Part shown: one piece after another, positions 18,368 to 26,443 of the stretch
Numbering within the stretch: position 1 is the stretch's first letter
Layout of the letters: each line of letters begins with the position of its first letter
NCBI RefSeq assembly: GCF_028369135.1
Contig: NZ_JAPWHW010000002.1
Location: 1-64,000 of the forward strand
DNA: 64,000 nucleotides
Direction: 5' to 3'
Source: Roseovarius sp. ZX-A-9
GTDB lineage: Bacteria > Pseudomonadota > Alphaproteobacteria > Rhodobacterales > Rhodobacteraceae
Translations under genes and position numbers: made by a program
Notes under the pieces: generated by a model
Database searches by the model: none
Told to the model about the DNA's origin: nothing
What the model saw: only the letters and a program-made list of their open reading frames with translations

Positions 18368-20882
18368 TCCAACGCTTCTCCACTCAATGACGCTGAAAGG
18401 CTTTCGTGCCTATCTTCAGCCCAAGACCTTTGATTTCAGCAAAAAGCCCAGCTTGGCAATTTTCGCGCCGAACGGTCTGGGCAAGTCGAGTGTTATTGAC
18501 GCCCTCGAATATCTCTTCTCCGAACATGGCACGCTCGAACGGCTCGGGCAGCGCAACCGCGACAATCGGGCCGGACCGGCCGCGCTAATGCACAATGGCG
18601 CGCTCGAAGCGGGCATCGCGCCGACGGTCAAGTTTACGACAATCACCGGCAAGACGAAGACCGAGGGCAGTCGTGCCGCTGAAGGCCGTTCACGCCCGAT
18701 CCACGCGGTCGCGACCGCAATGAAGGCCGGTTTCATCGTCCCGCCAATCATTCGCGGCTATACCCTGCGCAACTTCGTTGAAATTCATAGCCCTGAAGAT
18801 CGCTACAGCGACGTGGCAAACTGGCTCCAGCTTTCACCGCTGGTAGAAGTTCAGAAAAACCTTCGCCTTCTACGCCGCGAAGTGAAAGCCGCTGCAGAGA
18901 GCACTACCGAACAGGATCGCATCGCCAAGCTGTTGCGGACTGAAACCGACCAGGCCGTTCAGGCGTGGGACGATGCAGCCGTCCTCGATTTTATCAACGT
19001 GAACGTCATTGCACCACTCGATCCGGAGGTGACGCTTGGAGCACTCGTTTCCGAAGACGAGGGCTATGCCGAGGTCGGCGAGCGTGTCGAAGCAGAGGAA
19101 AAACGAGTAGGGCTCGCAGGTCTGAAACAGATCCGTAATTCTGTCGTGGCGTTGTGGCAGAAAGCTATCCCTGAGGACGGAGGCGACGTGGAGCTCTCTG
19201 GCGCTATCGCTGCATTCGACAAGGCACTGGTCAAATGGGATGAAGCCAAGGTGACAGAGGCCGCCGAGCGCGATAAGGCGGCCGGCACCGTTTTCCGGTC
19301 GGTATGGAACGAAGCCGAGAAACTGTTTGCCGACGACGAAACCGCGCCCGACGCCTGCCCTGTATGCGCCACGGTAATCGACGCCACCGCTGCTGGTAGC
19401 GTGCCCGCGATCCGCGATCTGCTAAAAGACCATCTTCAGGACCTACGAAGCTACAATGACGCGAAGGCTGCGATGGACGATGCCGAGACCGCCGCCACCC
19501 AAACGCACCACCGAATTATCGCGCGCCTTCCCGCCATGATTGAGCACCTGCCCGACGATGATGGCGATGGGCCCAAAACCGCACTCATCGGCTATCAAGT
19601 CGGGATCGGCAAATGGCCAGATTCCGATGCGCCAGAATCCGCCACCGTTGTCGCCGACTTGGAGAGCCGTCTGTGCAACCTCGACCAGGAGATAGCGGAC
19701 ATCGAAGCAAAGCAGGGCGAGCATACCTGGGTGAATGCCAAGGCCCGTATCGACCGGCTGATGACGCTTCATAGAGATGTTGCTCTGGCAACGCGAACCG
19801 CTGAGGAACTGACCGCACTGCATGAAGCACTTGTCGCGCAGGCCACGGTCGTCTCTAACAAGATCCGCGAAAAGGTCCAGTCGCTGCTCGACACACTACT
19901 GGCGCCGATGAACGAGATCTACAAGGAAATTCAGGGCGACAGTGCCAAGCCGATCCGGCTGGAGCTACCCCCCGAGGACGACAGCAATCAGCAACGCATG
20001 CAGCTGGTGATCGATTTCGCCGAGAACCGTCCGAGCGTCGCCCCGGGCGGCTATTTGAGCGACTCGCAGATTCATTCGGTCGCGCTCGCGCTCCGCCTCG
20101 CGGCAATCAAGAAATTTAACGGTGCTGCACCAATGATCGCGTTGGACGATGTCGTAACATCCTATGATGCCGATCACCGCCGCGCGATCGGTGCAATGCT
20201 TGCGAAGATGTTCACCTACAGCCAGATCATCCTCGCCACCCATGACGAGCGTTTCTTCAATCACCTGAAGGACCAACTGGCAGCGAAGGACTGGCAATTC
20301 ACTCGCATCATTGGACTGGACCCGGCATTCGGCCCACGCTTCGCCGATCACAAGGTCAGCGATGAGATGATTGCAGACCGTTGGGCCAAAGGAGAATCTG
20401 CCGCCAACGAGATGCGCCAGGCTGAGGAGGAATGGTTGCTGGGCATTGCGCGCGGGTTCGGAGTTAATGTCCGCATCCGACAACTCGAGAAGGCCTATTC
20501 CTATGAACGCTCCGAGCTGGCCTCGGCGATCGGTGGGTTCCTCCGCGACCTCAAGCTGACCCCCGCCGATGTGCCAGGGGTCAACAATCGCTTCATCACC
20601 AGTCTCATTAAGGGTGACATAGAGAATTTCGGAAGCCACTTTCAGGATGGACCATATGGCGACGGCTCGGTGGGCGACGAACAGACCAGGTGGGACGAGT
20701 TTAAGCGGTTCCGTGCGCAGTTCGAATGCGTCTGTGGACGAACAAAATACAAGCGTCCGTTCGGCCTGAGCAAACCGGTGTGTGCGCACGAAAAGTGCGA
20801 GACGCAGTTCGCCTTCGGGCCGCCCGAGGAACCCACAGTGGCCACCCTCGAAAGTGCTGCTGACCCAACTTCAGAAGCCTGA
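18360..20882 (+). CDS. SMC/Rad50-like ATPase, candidate LmuB/ABC-3C ATPase
   Basis: 840 residues. ABC-type head halves at both ends: Walker A FAPNGLGKSS (residues 35-44) at the N-terminus; signature-like LSDSQIHSVALALRLA (about 566), Walker B MIALDDV (about 592) and a switch histidine in LATHDERFF later. Between them is a coiled-coil-like region with a single CPVC zinc hook near residue 333, as in Rad50. Unusually, about 200 residues follow the second half-head, ending in an extra cysteine-rich motif (CVCG and CAHEKC), probably a zinc finger. Likely senses foreign DNA ends or structures and triggers the Mrr-like nuclease. It could instead be a stand-alone RecF/SMC-like defence ATPase. Confidence 0.75.
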   Translation: MADPTLLHSMTLKGFRAYLQPKTFDFSKKPSLAIFAPNGLGKSSVIDALEYLFSEHGTLERLGQRNRDNRAGPAALMHNGALEAGIAPTVKFTTITGKTKTEGSRAAEGRSRPIHAVATAMKAGFIVPPIIRGYTLRNFVEIHSPEDRYSDVANWLQLSPLVEVQKNLRLLRREVKAAAESTTEQDRIAKLLRTETDQAVQAWDDAAVLDFINVNVIAPLDPEVTLGALVSEDEGYAEVGERVEAEEKRVGLAGLKQIRNSVVALWQKAIPEDGGDVELSGAIAAFDKALVKWDEAKVTEAAERDKAAGTVFRSVWNEAEKLFADDETAPDACPVCATVIDATAAGSVPAIRDLLKDHLQDLRSYNDAKAAMDDAETAATQTHHRIIARLPAMIEHLPDDDGDGPKTALIGYQVGIGKWPDSDAPESATVVADLESRLCNLDQEIADIEAKQGEHTWVNAKARIDRLMTLHRDVALATRTAEELTALHEALVAQATVVSNKIREKVQSLLDTLLAPMNEIYKEIQGDSAKPIRLELPPEDDSNQQRMQLVIDFAENRPSVAPGGYLSDSQIHSVALALRLAAIKKFNGAAPMIALDDVVTSYDADHRRAIGAMLAKMFTYSQIILATHDERFFNHLKDQLAAKDWQFTRIIGLDPAFGPRFADHKVSDEMIADRWAKGESAANEMRQAEEEWLLGIARGFGVNVRIRQLEKAYSYERSELASAIGGFLRDLKLTPADVPGVNNRFITSLIKGDIENFGSHFQDGPYGDGSVGDEQTRWDEFKRFRAQFECVCGRTKYKRPFGLSKPVCAHEKCETQFAFGPPEEPTVATLESAADPTSEA

Positions 20883-21070
20883 ATCCGTCGCGAAGGGCCG
20901 ACCGTGCCGACGTGAACACAGCGGCTCATTCGAGAGCCCTTGCCGGGCAACGGCGTAAAAAATGGCAACCTTGTCAGCTGCTCCAAAGCGGATTTCACAC
21001 CAAACGCAGATTTGTCACTGCCCCAAACCGTTTGTTTGAGGACACCGCAGCGAACGGCTGCTCTCCGCCG

Positions 21071-22604
21071 ATTCTGTGGAAAAACAGACGTTTGCGCGCG
21101 CAGAAATAGCCGTTCCAAATCGGGCGCGCGCGCCTTTCCTCTCAGGCTTTTCGCGTTTGCTGCGGTGCAGGAAGGATCTTGGTTAGTTTGCGTAGGTTTT
21201 GGGCGGTGGCGGCGAGGAGGAATTCGTCATTTGCGCCGCACGGCCCACGTAATCGCAGTCGTCCCAGCCCGAGAATGCGTTTGAGGTGGGCGAAGAGCAT
21301 TTCGACCTTATTCCTGAGCTTCATTGCAATCTGGTATTCTGCGGTTTTGGCCAGATCCCTAGCGACCTGACGCGCATCTTCGTGCTCCTCGCGGGTGATC
21401 TTGCGCGCATCAGCGTTGGGGCAGCATTTTTGCTTGGACGGGCAGACCTGGCAGACTTCTTTCAAGGCGCGATAGCGTGCGGTGCCCTTGCCCGTCGCCC
21501 CCCGGTTTGGATCAGAGTAATTCCGGCGGAACTGCTTGAGCGCGTGACCCTCGGGGCAGATGTATTGATCGTTCTGCGCATCCCAGTCGAAATCTGCGCG
21601 TGTCCAGGTGCCGTCCTCTCGTCCGGCCTTGTCTATCACCGGGATGTAAGGATCGATCTTGCGATCCACGAGCCAGCCGAGCATCGGGCCGGAGCCGTAG
21701 GCGGTATCGGCAATCATCCAGTCAGGGACCAGATCGAACTTGTCTTTCACCCGTGTCAGCATGGTCTTCGTCGATCCAACCTCGGCTTGCCGGATCGAAC
21801 GGGTGCCTTCGACGTCCAAAATAACACCGTGATCCGTGTCGATCAGGTAATTGTCGGAATAGCTAAAGAAAGCAGGCCCTTTGCGGGCCGCAGTCCACTG
21901 GCTGGCCGGATCGGAATGCGAGGTGAACTTGGGCTGGACATCGCTGGCAGCGCCAAATGCGGCATCGTCGAGCGTGTCGAGATACTCGCGGACCGCGCGC
22001 CCCGCGTCTGCCGGATCGATGGTCGACGCATCCCATTCTTCCTTCGGGGTTGAGTTCTGCTTGTTCGCATCCGCTTCGATCAGGCTGGCGTCCACTGCCA
22101 TGCGCTGCCCGCTGGCAAGTCCTTCTTCGATGCAACGTGCAACTGTCGTCTCGAACAGATGGCGCAGCAGCTCGCTCTCGCGGAAACGGCCATGGCGGTT
22201 CTTTGAGAAGGTCGAATGGTCTGGAATGCGATCGTTCAGATCGAGACGGCAGAACCAGCGATAAGCCAGGTTCAAATGCACTTCCTCACAGAGCCGTCGT
22301 TCCGACCGGATGCCGAAACAGTATCCGACCAGCAGCATCCGGATCAGCAGCTCGGGATCGATGGAGGGACGGCCGGTGTGGCTGTAGAAATCCGCCAAAT
22401 GGGCACGGATGCTGCTCAGGTCGACAAACCGGTCGATCGATCGCAGCAGGTGGTCTTGCGGGACATGATCCTCAAGCGAGAACTCGTAGAAAAGTGCTGC
22501 CTGTGCTTCCTGTCTCGGCCCCATCATCGTCAAACCCTCCCGCCCGTCAGAAGAATTGAATCAGCAACTTACGCTTCGATCAAGCACGAGTTTTTCAACA
22601 AAAT
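21071..22604. mobile_element. IS1182-family insertion sequence
   Basis: The transposase gene is flanked by imperfect inverted ends: ATTCTGTGGAAAAAC at 21071 and, in reverse at 22604, ATTTTGTTGAAAAAC. These resemble the TGTTGAAAAACTC-type ends seen in this family. No target-site duplication is clear, so ends are accurate only to a few bases. It lies between the SMC-like ATPase and tniQ, inside the Tn7-like element, and appears not to break a gene. Confidence 0.65.
21142..22533 (-). CDS. IS1182-family transposase
   Basis: 463 residues, full length for the family. N-terminal segment with FYEFSLEDHVPQDHLLRSID and the DUF772-type helix (SIDPELLIRMLLVGYCFG), then a DDE core with D in MAVDASLIEAD, D in WMIADTAYGSG and E in KVEMLFAHLKRILGLGRLR, with the cysteine-rich CQVCPSKQKCCPN in between. 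No frameshift seen, so the IS may be active. Codes on the opposite strand to the flanking cargo and tniQ. Confidence 0.9.
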   Translation of the reverse strand: MTMMGPRQEAQAALFYEFSLEDHVPQDHLLRSIDRFVDLSSIRAHLADFYSHTGRPSIDPELLIRMLLVGYCFGIRSERRLCEEVHLNLAYRWFCRLDLNDRIPDHSTFSKNRHGRFRESELLRHLFETTVARCIEEGLASGQRMAVDASLIEADANKQNSTPKEEWDASTIDPADAGRAVREYLDTLDDAAFGAASDVQPKFTSHSDPASQWTAARKGPAFFSYSDNYLIDTDHGVILDVEGTRSIRQAEVGSTKTMLTRVKDKFDLVPDWMIADTAYGSGPMLGWLVDRKIDPYIPVIDKAGREDGTWTRADFDWDAQNDQYICPEGHALKQFRRNYSDPNRGATGKGTARYRALKEVCQVCPSKQKCCPNADARKITREEHEDARQVARDLAKTAEYQIAMKLRNKVEMLFAHLKRILGLGRLRLRGPCGANDEFLLAATAQNLRKLTKILPAPQQTRKA

Positions 22605-22803
22605 ACGCCCGACAGCACATCAAGCGATAAATCGGAAAGACGAGGATAGTAGCCGAAGCGGACATCGCTTTGCCACAAAGCGCTCTGTAGGGCGTGGATG
22701 CTATAAATGAACGATGCCGCATGGCCGATCCACCCATACTGCCACTCAATAGCTGCAATCAACGCTCTAACAGGATATCAAGCCAAGTTATAACGTTCAC
22801 TAT

Positions 22804-24669
22804 ATGCAACGCAAAAATGCCTTGGAACATCAATTGACTAATCGCTTACCACTTACGGTTTCGTTGGGATCACGCGAGACCGGTTTCTCCTTGATGTCTC
22901 GTCTGGCGGCACGGAACGGTATTGAAGTGGTCGAATTCGGACGGGACATGGGGCTGCCTTTCAAGACAGTTATAGATGGTGATCACGCGACATTGCAGAA
23001 GCTGTCGGATTTATCAGGCAGCAACGTCAATGATATCCGGGCTTGGTCGCCACACTACGTTGCTTCCAGAAGTTACCTTTTTCGAGGCGAGGCGTATCAT
23101 GCGCGGGGGATCCGCGCCACAATCGTGCGGGGATGCCCGGCTTGCCTGCGAGAAGACGCTGCAGCATCCGATTTGCCCCCCCATCTCTCCATGTCGATCA
23201 AAGGGAACTGGCAGCCCAGGCATTCGACATACTGCCACCTGCATGGGCTGCCGCTAATCGATCTTTGGAAAGAGTCAAATCTGACACGCCGTTTTGACAC
23301 ATCTGAACGCTTCAAAGAAATAGCCCCCGCAATCTTGTCCGGCGAAATGGATGGAGAAGTCCGGGAACCCACGGATTTTGATGAATACCTGGATCGCCGT
23401 CTATTGGATAGGCCCGGCACGGGCTGGCTCGATCAACATTCACTCTACGCAGCTTGCGTCTTTTGCGACCTGTTGGGGCGGGCACTGGTTCGTCTGGAGT
23501 TTTCTACGTCTATGGTCGGACAAGGATCACAATGGGCACTTTACCAAATGGGCTATGAGGTTGCGCACAAGGGCGAAGCCGCGATCCTTGAGGCGTTGAA
23601 CCAACTCAAATATGAGATTGGAGAACCTTGGGAAGGGCCCAAGAAGAAATACGGAGTGCTCTATGATCGCCTCTCATATGACCTGACAGGGGACGACTAC
23701 GCACCGTTCCGAGCGCTTTTGCGGGATCATATCTTGGAAACCTGGCCACTCGGGCCCACAGACGAGTTGCTGGGCGAACCCGTGCTGAAGAGGCGCAAGC
23801 ATTCTGTCATCACAGCAGCCCATGAGGTGGGCATGGATCCACGTCGATTGCGCAAGCTATTGGCTGAGGCGGAAATAATAGGCAGCGAAGGTGATGACCG
23901 TTGGGATGTATTCGACGTTGATGCCGCCGCCCCATTTCTCAACGGTCTCAACCGGCAAGTCAGCGCGTTAGAACTACAAAGCGCGCTAAACCTGTCACGC
24001 TCGCAATTTGAACTCCTTCGCAAAGATGGTTATTTCCCACCTTCGCTTTCAGGCGTTGGGCACAAGCCATTGTGGGATGTTGCGCAAGCGCGCGCCTTCA
24101 TCAACGATCTCCTGCAAGGAGCTGAAACGGTGCTGATACCCCGGCAGCAATGGGTCGATTTGGCAAAAGCCAGTCAGCGACTGAAGATCCGACCAGGACG
24201 AATCATTCAGATGATTACCGAGGGTCGACTTACCGGTATTGGTAAGCTGCATAGTCAAAACGATTACGCGGGCATTCTCGTTCATTTTGAAGAGTTGAAA
24301 AGCCTTCTGAAAGTGCCTGATGCACCGGGGATGACCATTGAGGCGTTCGCTCGTTCTGTTGGCCTCAAGCCACCGCAAGCCGGGCGCCTGATCAAAAACG
24401 GGCATACACCGGCTACTATGGCGCAGAACCCGAAAACCCGCGCTCAGCAATATTATATGCAAGAGAAAGACATTGTTGCTTTCAAAGGAAACTTCGTCAC
24501 GCTTCGAGAACTGGCGATATTGCGAGGCCAAAGTTGGCAATCCTTGCGTGCCGCGCTCCGCGAATACGATGTTGTTCCTTTCAGCCCTGATGGCTTGGAT
24601 TACGGACTTCTGTATCAATGGGTGGTCTTGGAGGAGAATGACATCGCACACCGTCCTCGACCACTTTGA
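22804..24669 (+). CDS. tniQ: TniQ/TnsD-like target-site selector
   Basis: 621 residues. The N-terminal TniQ domain shows the zinc-finger pattern CPACLRED (C111, C114) ... TYCHLHGLPL (C144, H147) after RLPLTVSLGSRETGFSLMSRLA. The C-terminal 350 residues contain several helix-turn-helix-like segments (such as ALELQSALNLSRSQFELLRK), as expected of a sequence-specific TnsD-type protein rather than a short guide-RNA-dependent TniQ. Family role: binds the attachment site and recruits the TnsC/TniB ATPase. It is encoded at the end next to nrdJ, over 15 kb from tnsABC. Inferred to recognise the 3' end of nrdJ. Confidence 0.85.
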   Translation: MQRKNALEHQLTNRLPLTVSLGSRETGFSLMSRLAARNGIEVVEFGRDMGLPFKTVIDGDHATLQKLSDLSGSNVNDIRAWSPHYVASRSYLFRGEAYHARGIRATIVRGCPACLREDAAASDLPPHLSMSIKGNWQPRHSTYCHLHGLPLIDLWKESNLTRRFDTSERFKEIAPAILSGEMDGEVREPTDFDEYLDRRLLDRPGTGWLDQHSLYAACVFCDLLGRALVRLEFSTSMVGQGSQWALYQMGYEVAHKGEAAILEALNQLKYEIGEPWEGPKKKYGVLYDRLSYDLTGDDYAPFRALLRDHILETWPLGPTDELLGEPVLKRRKHSVITAAHEVGMDPRRLRKLLAEAEIIGSEGDDRWDVFDVDAAAPFLNGLNRQVSALELQSALNLSRSQFELLRKDGYFPPSLSGVGHKPLWDVAQARAFINDLLQGAETVLIPRQQWVDLAKASQRLKIRPGRIIQMITEGRLTGIGKLHSQNDYAGILVHFEELKSLLKVPDAPGMTIEAFARSVGLKPPQAGRLIKNGHTPATMAQNPKTRAQQYYMQEKDIVAFKGNFVTLRELAILRGQSWQSLRAALREYDVVPFSPDGLDYGLLYQWVVLEENDIAHRPRPL

Positions 24670-24731
24670 TCGCCGGTCATGCGGCTGGCATACAAGGCAT
24701 GGCCGGACCCAGGTGTGGATCCAGCGGGTTC

Positions 24732-25787
24732 TTAATGACCAAATGGCGCAGTCGATACCTGCAGCGCATCCACAAGTTTGCGGATCTGGCGCAGACTGAT
24801 CCCACGTGGGGTCTCTGTCATCCGCGTGATGAAGGCGCGGCATTGATCCAATTCGGCTTGATCGCAACAATGGGTCGTCAACCGGTCGAAATGATCGACA
24901 GCATCTTCCCCCTTCAAGCCTTCCAAGTGAAAGACCCGGGCCCGATCGCGCAACGGTGCAGGAATGAGATCAGCGTCATTTGCCGTCATGATCCAGATCA
25001 CTCGGGACATATCGAAAGACAACCGATGGAACGGGCATTCAAAACTCGGTGCCGTCCCTGCGTCGAGCAATGGCAACAATGCCGTGGTCAGGCTCGTTGA
25101 CCGTCCACTTTCGCTCCGCATCTCTCCGGCTTTATCAACTTCATCAACTACCATTACCGGATTTGCGACATGCGAGGACAAGATCGTCTCGACAGGAATA
25201 CCCGCCTGAGCCGTGCTCCAACCTTTCTCCGTTCCTGTGATCCGGAACCCGGCGCTGCCGCCGCCCACATCGATCAAACGCGAAGGCGTTCCAGCACGTT
25301 CTGCCAAGCGCCGGGCAAAATGCGACTTCCCGATGCCAGGCGGCCCCGCAAGGATCACGGGTGGCAGGGCAAGCCCGCACCCGCCTTTCTCGATATGTGC
25401 AAGCAACTGATTCATCACCCATGCGGAAACATCCCGCATCCAAGGGCTCTCGGCATGAAGGTCGGCCGCGAATTGATATACTTCGTCCTCGCATGACGGC
25501 CCATTGAGCATTGCGCCAGCACGGGCCAAGGCCGTAACTTGAGCTCGGGCTTCTTTTGACAGGGCACTCATGCCAACCTGACGCAAGCGACGGGCATGGG
25601 CATCGGCCGCAAGGTCTTTTGCCTTCTTCTCCTGACGGTAGCCAAGCTCTTGAACACGGCCCCCAAGCATGAGGCTCTCCTTCATACGGATCCAAGCGCG
25701 GATGAAATCCTGCTCCATATCCGCAAGGTGTGGCGTAACGAGATCGGGTGACACAACGGCAAAGCGGTTGGTTTGATGCTTATCCAT
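24732..25787 (-). CDS. Lon-type AAA+ ATPase without protease domain
   Basis: 351 residues from the ATG at 25787, which has GGGAG upstream; the frame opens five codons earlier. Walker A GPPGIGKS (148-155), Walker B PVMVVDEVDKAGE, sensor 1 IWIMTANDADL and arginine finger PLRDRARVFHL order it with the Lon AAA+ module, but neither the Lon N-domain nor the Ser-Lys protease domain is present. About 90 residues of charged helix precede the ATPase. It converges on tniQ with a 62-bp gap and is the last gene before the right end. Function unknown: possibly remodelling of a transposition or defence complex. It does not look like a second TnsC. Confidence 0.7.
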   Translation of the reverse strand: MDKHQTNRFAVVSPDLVTPHLADMEQDFIRAWIRMKESLMLGGRVQELGYRQEKKAKDLAADAHARRLRQVGMSALSKEARAQVTALARAGAMLNGPSCEDEVYQFAADLHAESPWMRDVSAWVMNQLLAHIEKGGCGLALPPVILAGPPGIGKSHFARRLAERAGTPSRLIDVGGGSAGFRITGTEKGWSTAQAGIPVETILSSHVANPVMVVDEVDKAGEMRSESGRSTSLTTALLPLLDAGTAPSFECPFHRLSFDMSRVIWIMTANDADLIPAPLRDRARVFHLEGLKGEDAVDHFDRLTTHCCDQAELDQCRAFITRMTETPRGISLRQIRKLVDALQVSTAPFGH

Positions 25788-25881
25788 GACCAGCTCCCAC
25801 ACGATACCGATGAGCGCGGCGCGATGCGGTTCCGATACAGATGATCTTGTTGGTGGCCGAAAATTTGCGTTGGTTGGGCAT
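25780..25881 (-). CDS. Small basic 33-residue leader protein coupled to the AAA+ gene
   Basis: ATG at 25881 preceded by a strong AGAGGAG at good spacing. It encodes 33 residues beginning MPNQRKFSATNKIICIG and rich in arginine and histidine. Its stop lies inside the AAA+ gene start, giving an 8-bp overlap. The clear ribosome-binding site and the overlap argue for translation, either as a small protein or as a coupling leader. No homologue recognised. Confidence 0.45.
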   Translation of the reverse strand: MPNQRKFSATNKIICIGTASRRAHRYRVGAGHG

Positions 25882-26374
25882 GGTTTGTCTCCTCTGGTTG
25901 AAAAACCGGGAGGGCCACGGGCAAATGCCCGGCCATGATGGCGTCAGTGCTGTTGGAAAAATGACAGAAGTGACCGGCCCCCGGGGTGGGGTTCAAATGG
26001 CGCGTATTGCGCCCTGAATATGCCGAATACTGTAAGTCATGATGGACACCGGATAGGCCACATCTGCGGTCTATGTCAACTATCCGCCGGTTTAGCGGTC
26101 GCCTGATGGAGTGCGGCGAGAATAAACAATTTGGGCTCCATTATTTCTCGACCACCCAAGATGGCCCTCTTTTAGAAGGCGAACGGGGCACAACCGCTTC
26201 TCTGCATTGCAACCCCGCTCCTGAACTGTCGGGAGAGCCAAAGCCGATGCAGCTACGCATAATGCGGGACGCAACACTCCCGGAGACACTAGATCACGAC
26301 AAGTATCCAGCTTTAAACGATAAATCTGGCCCGCAAAAACAAGAACCCGTCAAGAGAATTAACTCTTGACAGGC
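25882..26374. other. Non-coding right-end region of the transposon
   Basis: No supported gene in this stretch. It should carry the promoter of the leader/AAA+ pair on the minus strand. A perfect 8-bp inverted repeat GTCAAGAG-AATTAA-CTCTTGAC lies at 26349-26370. Its position is exactly one further 22-bp step from the two TnsB-type sites, so it may include a degenerate third site. Confidence 0.4.
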
Positions 26375-26424
26375 CTTGCGCACGCTATTGCTTGCTTTTG
26401 AGAAGACTATTGCTGTTTCTGCCT
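26375..26424 (-). repeat. Right terminal inverted repeat with two tandem TnsB-type sites
   Basis: Read on the minus strand from 26424, the end begins AGGCAGAAACAGC. The site AGCAATAGTCTTCTCAAA covers 26397-26414 and AGCAATAGCGTGCGCAAG covers 26375-26392, a 22-bp period. The outer TCTTCT and inner CGTGCG variants are in the same order as at the left end. Confidence 0.82.
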
Positions 26425-26429
26425 TAACC
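26425..26429. repeat. Target-site duplication, right copy (TAACC)
   Basis: Identical to 464-468 and directly outside the right end, 15-19 bp after the nrdJ stop codon. Confidence 0.85.
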
Positions 26430-26443
26430 TGTCCCGATAACTG

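Larger units (their letters stand above)
469..26424. mobile_element. Tn7-like transposon carrying defence cargo, inserted after nrdJ
   Basis: Seen: a 25,956-bp segment bounded by TAACC repeats. The inner ends align as imperfect inverted repeats (AGGGAGAGAAAGC at left, AGGCAGAAACAGC at right), each followed 10 bp in by an 18-bp site of the form AGCAAWAG-N6-CAAA. It encodes tnsA, tniA, tniB and tniQ, the full set expected for a TnsABC+TniQ element. Known: Tn7-like elements duplicate 5 bp and often insert just past a conserved gene recognised by TnsD/TniQ. Inferred: the element is intact and used the 3' end of nrdJ as its site. Odd: the ends read AGG...CCT rather than TGT...ACA, and the core operon points outward. 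Cargo between tnsA and tniQ is mostly restriction and ATPase-nuclease defence genes. Confidence 0.9.

Noticed and set aside
20883..21070. Possible gene fragment interrupted by the IS1182 element
   Set aside because: Reading across the IS from 21070 to 22605 restores no longer frame or recognisable protein.
22534..24669. CRISPR array or cas genes near tniQ, as in CRISPR-associated transposons
   Set aside because: No spaced direct repeats and no Cas-like protein anywhere in the element. The long TniQ with several HTH-like segments fits a TnsD-type DNA-binding selector.
24732..25787. Second TnsC/TniB ATPase
   Set aside because: Its motifs order it with Lon AAA+ modules, not with TniB; tniB itself is present and intact.
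26073..26369. 98-residue open frame near the right end
   Set aside because: No ribosome site, composition unlike a protein, and it runs into the terminal inverted-repeat array.
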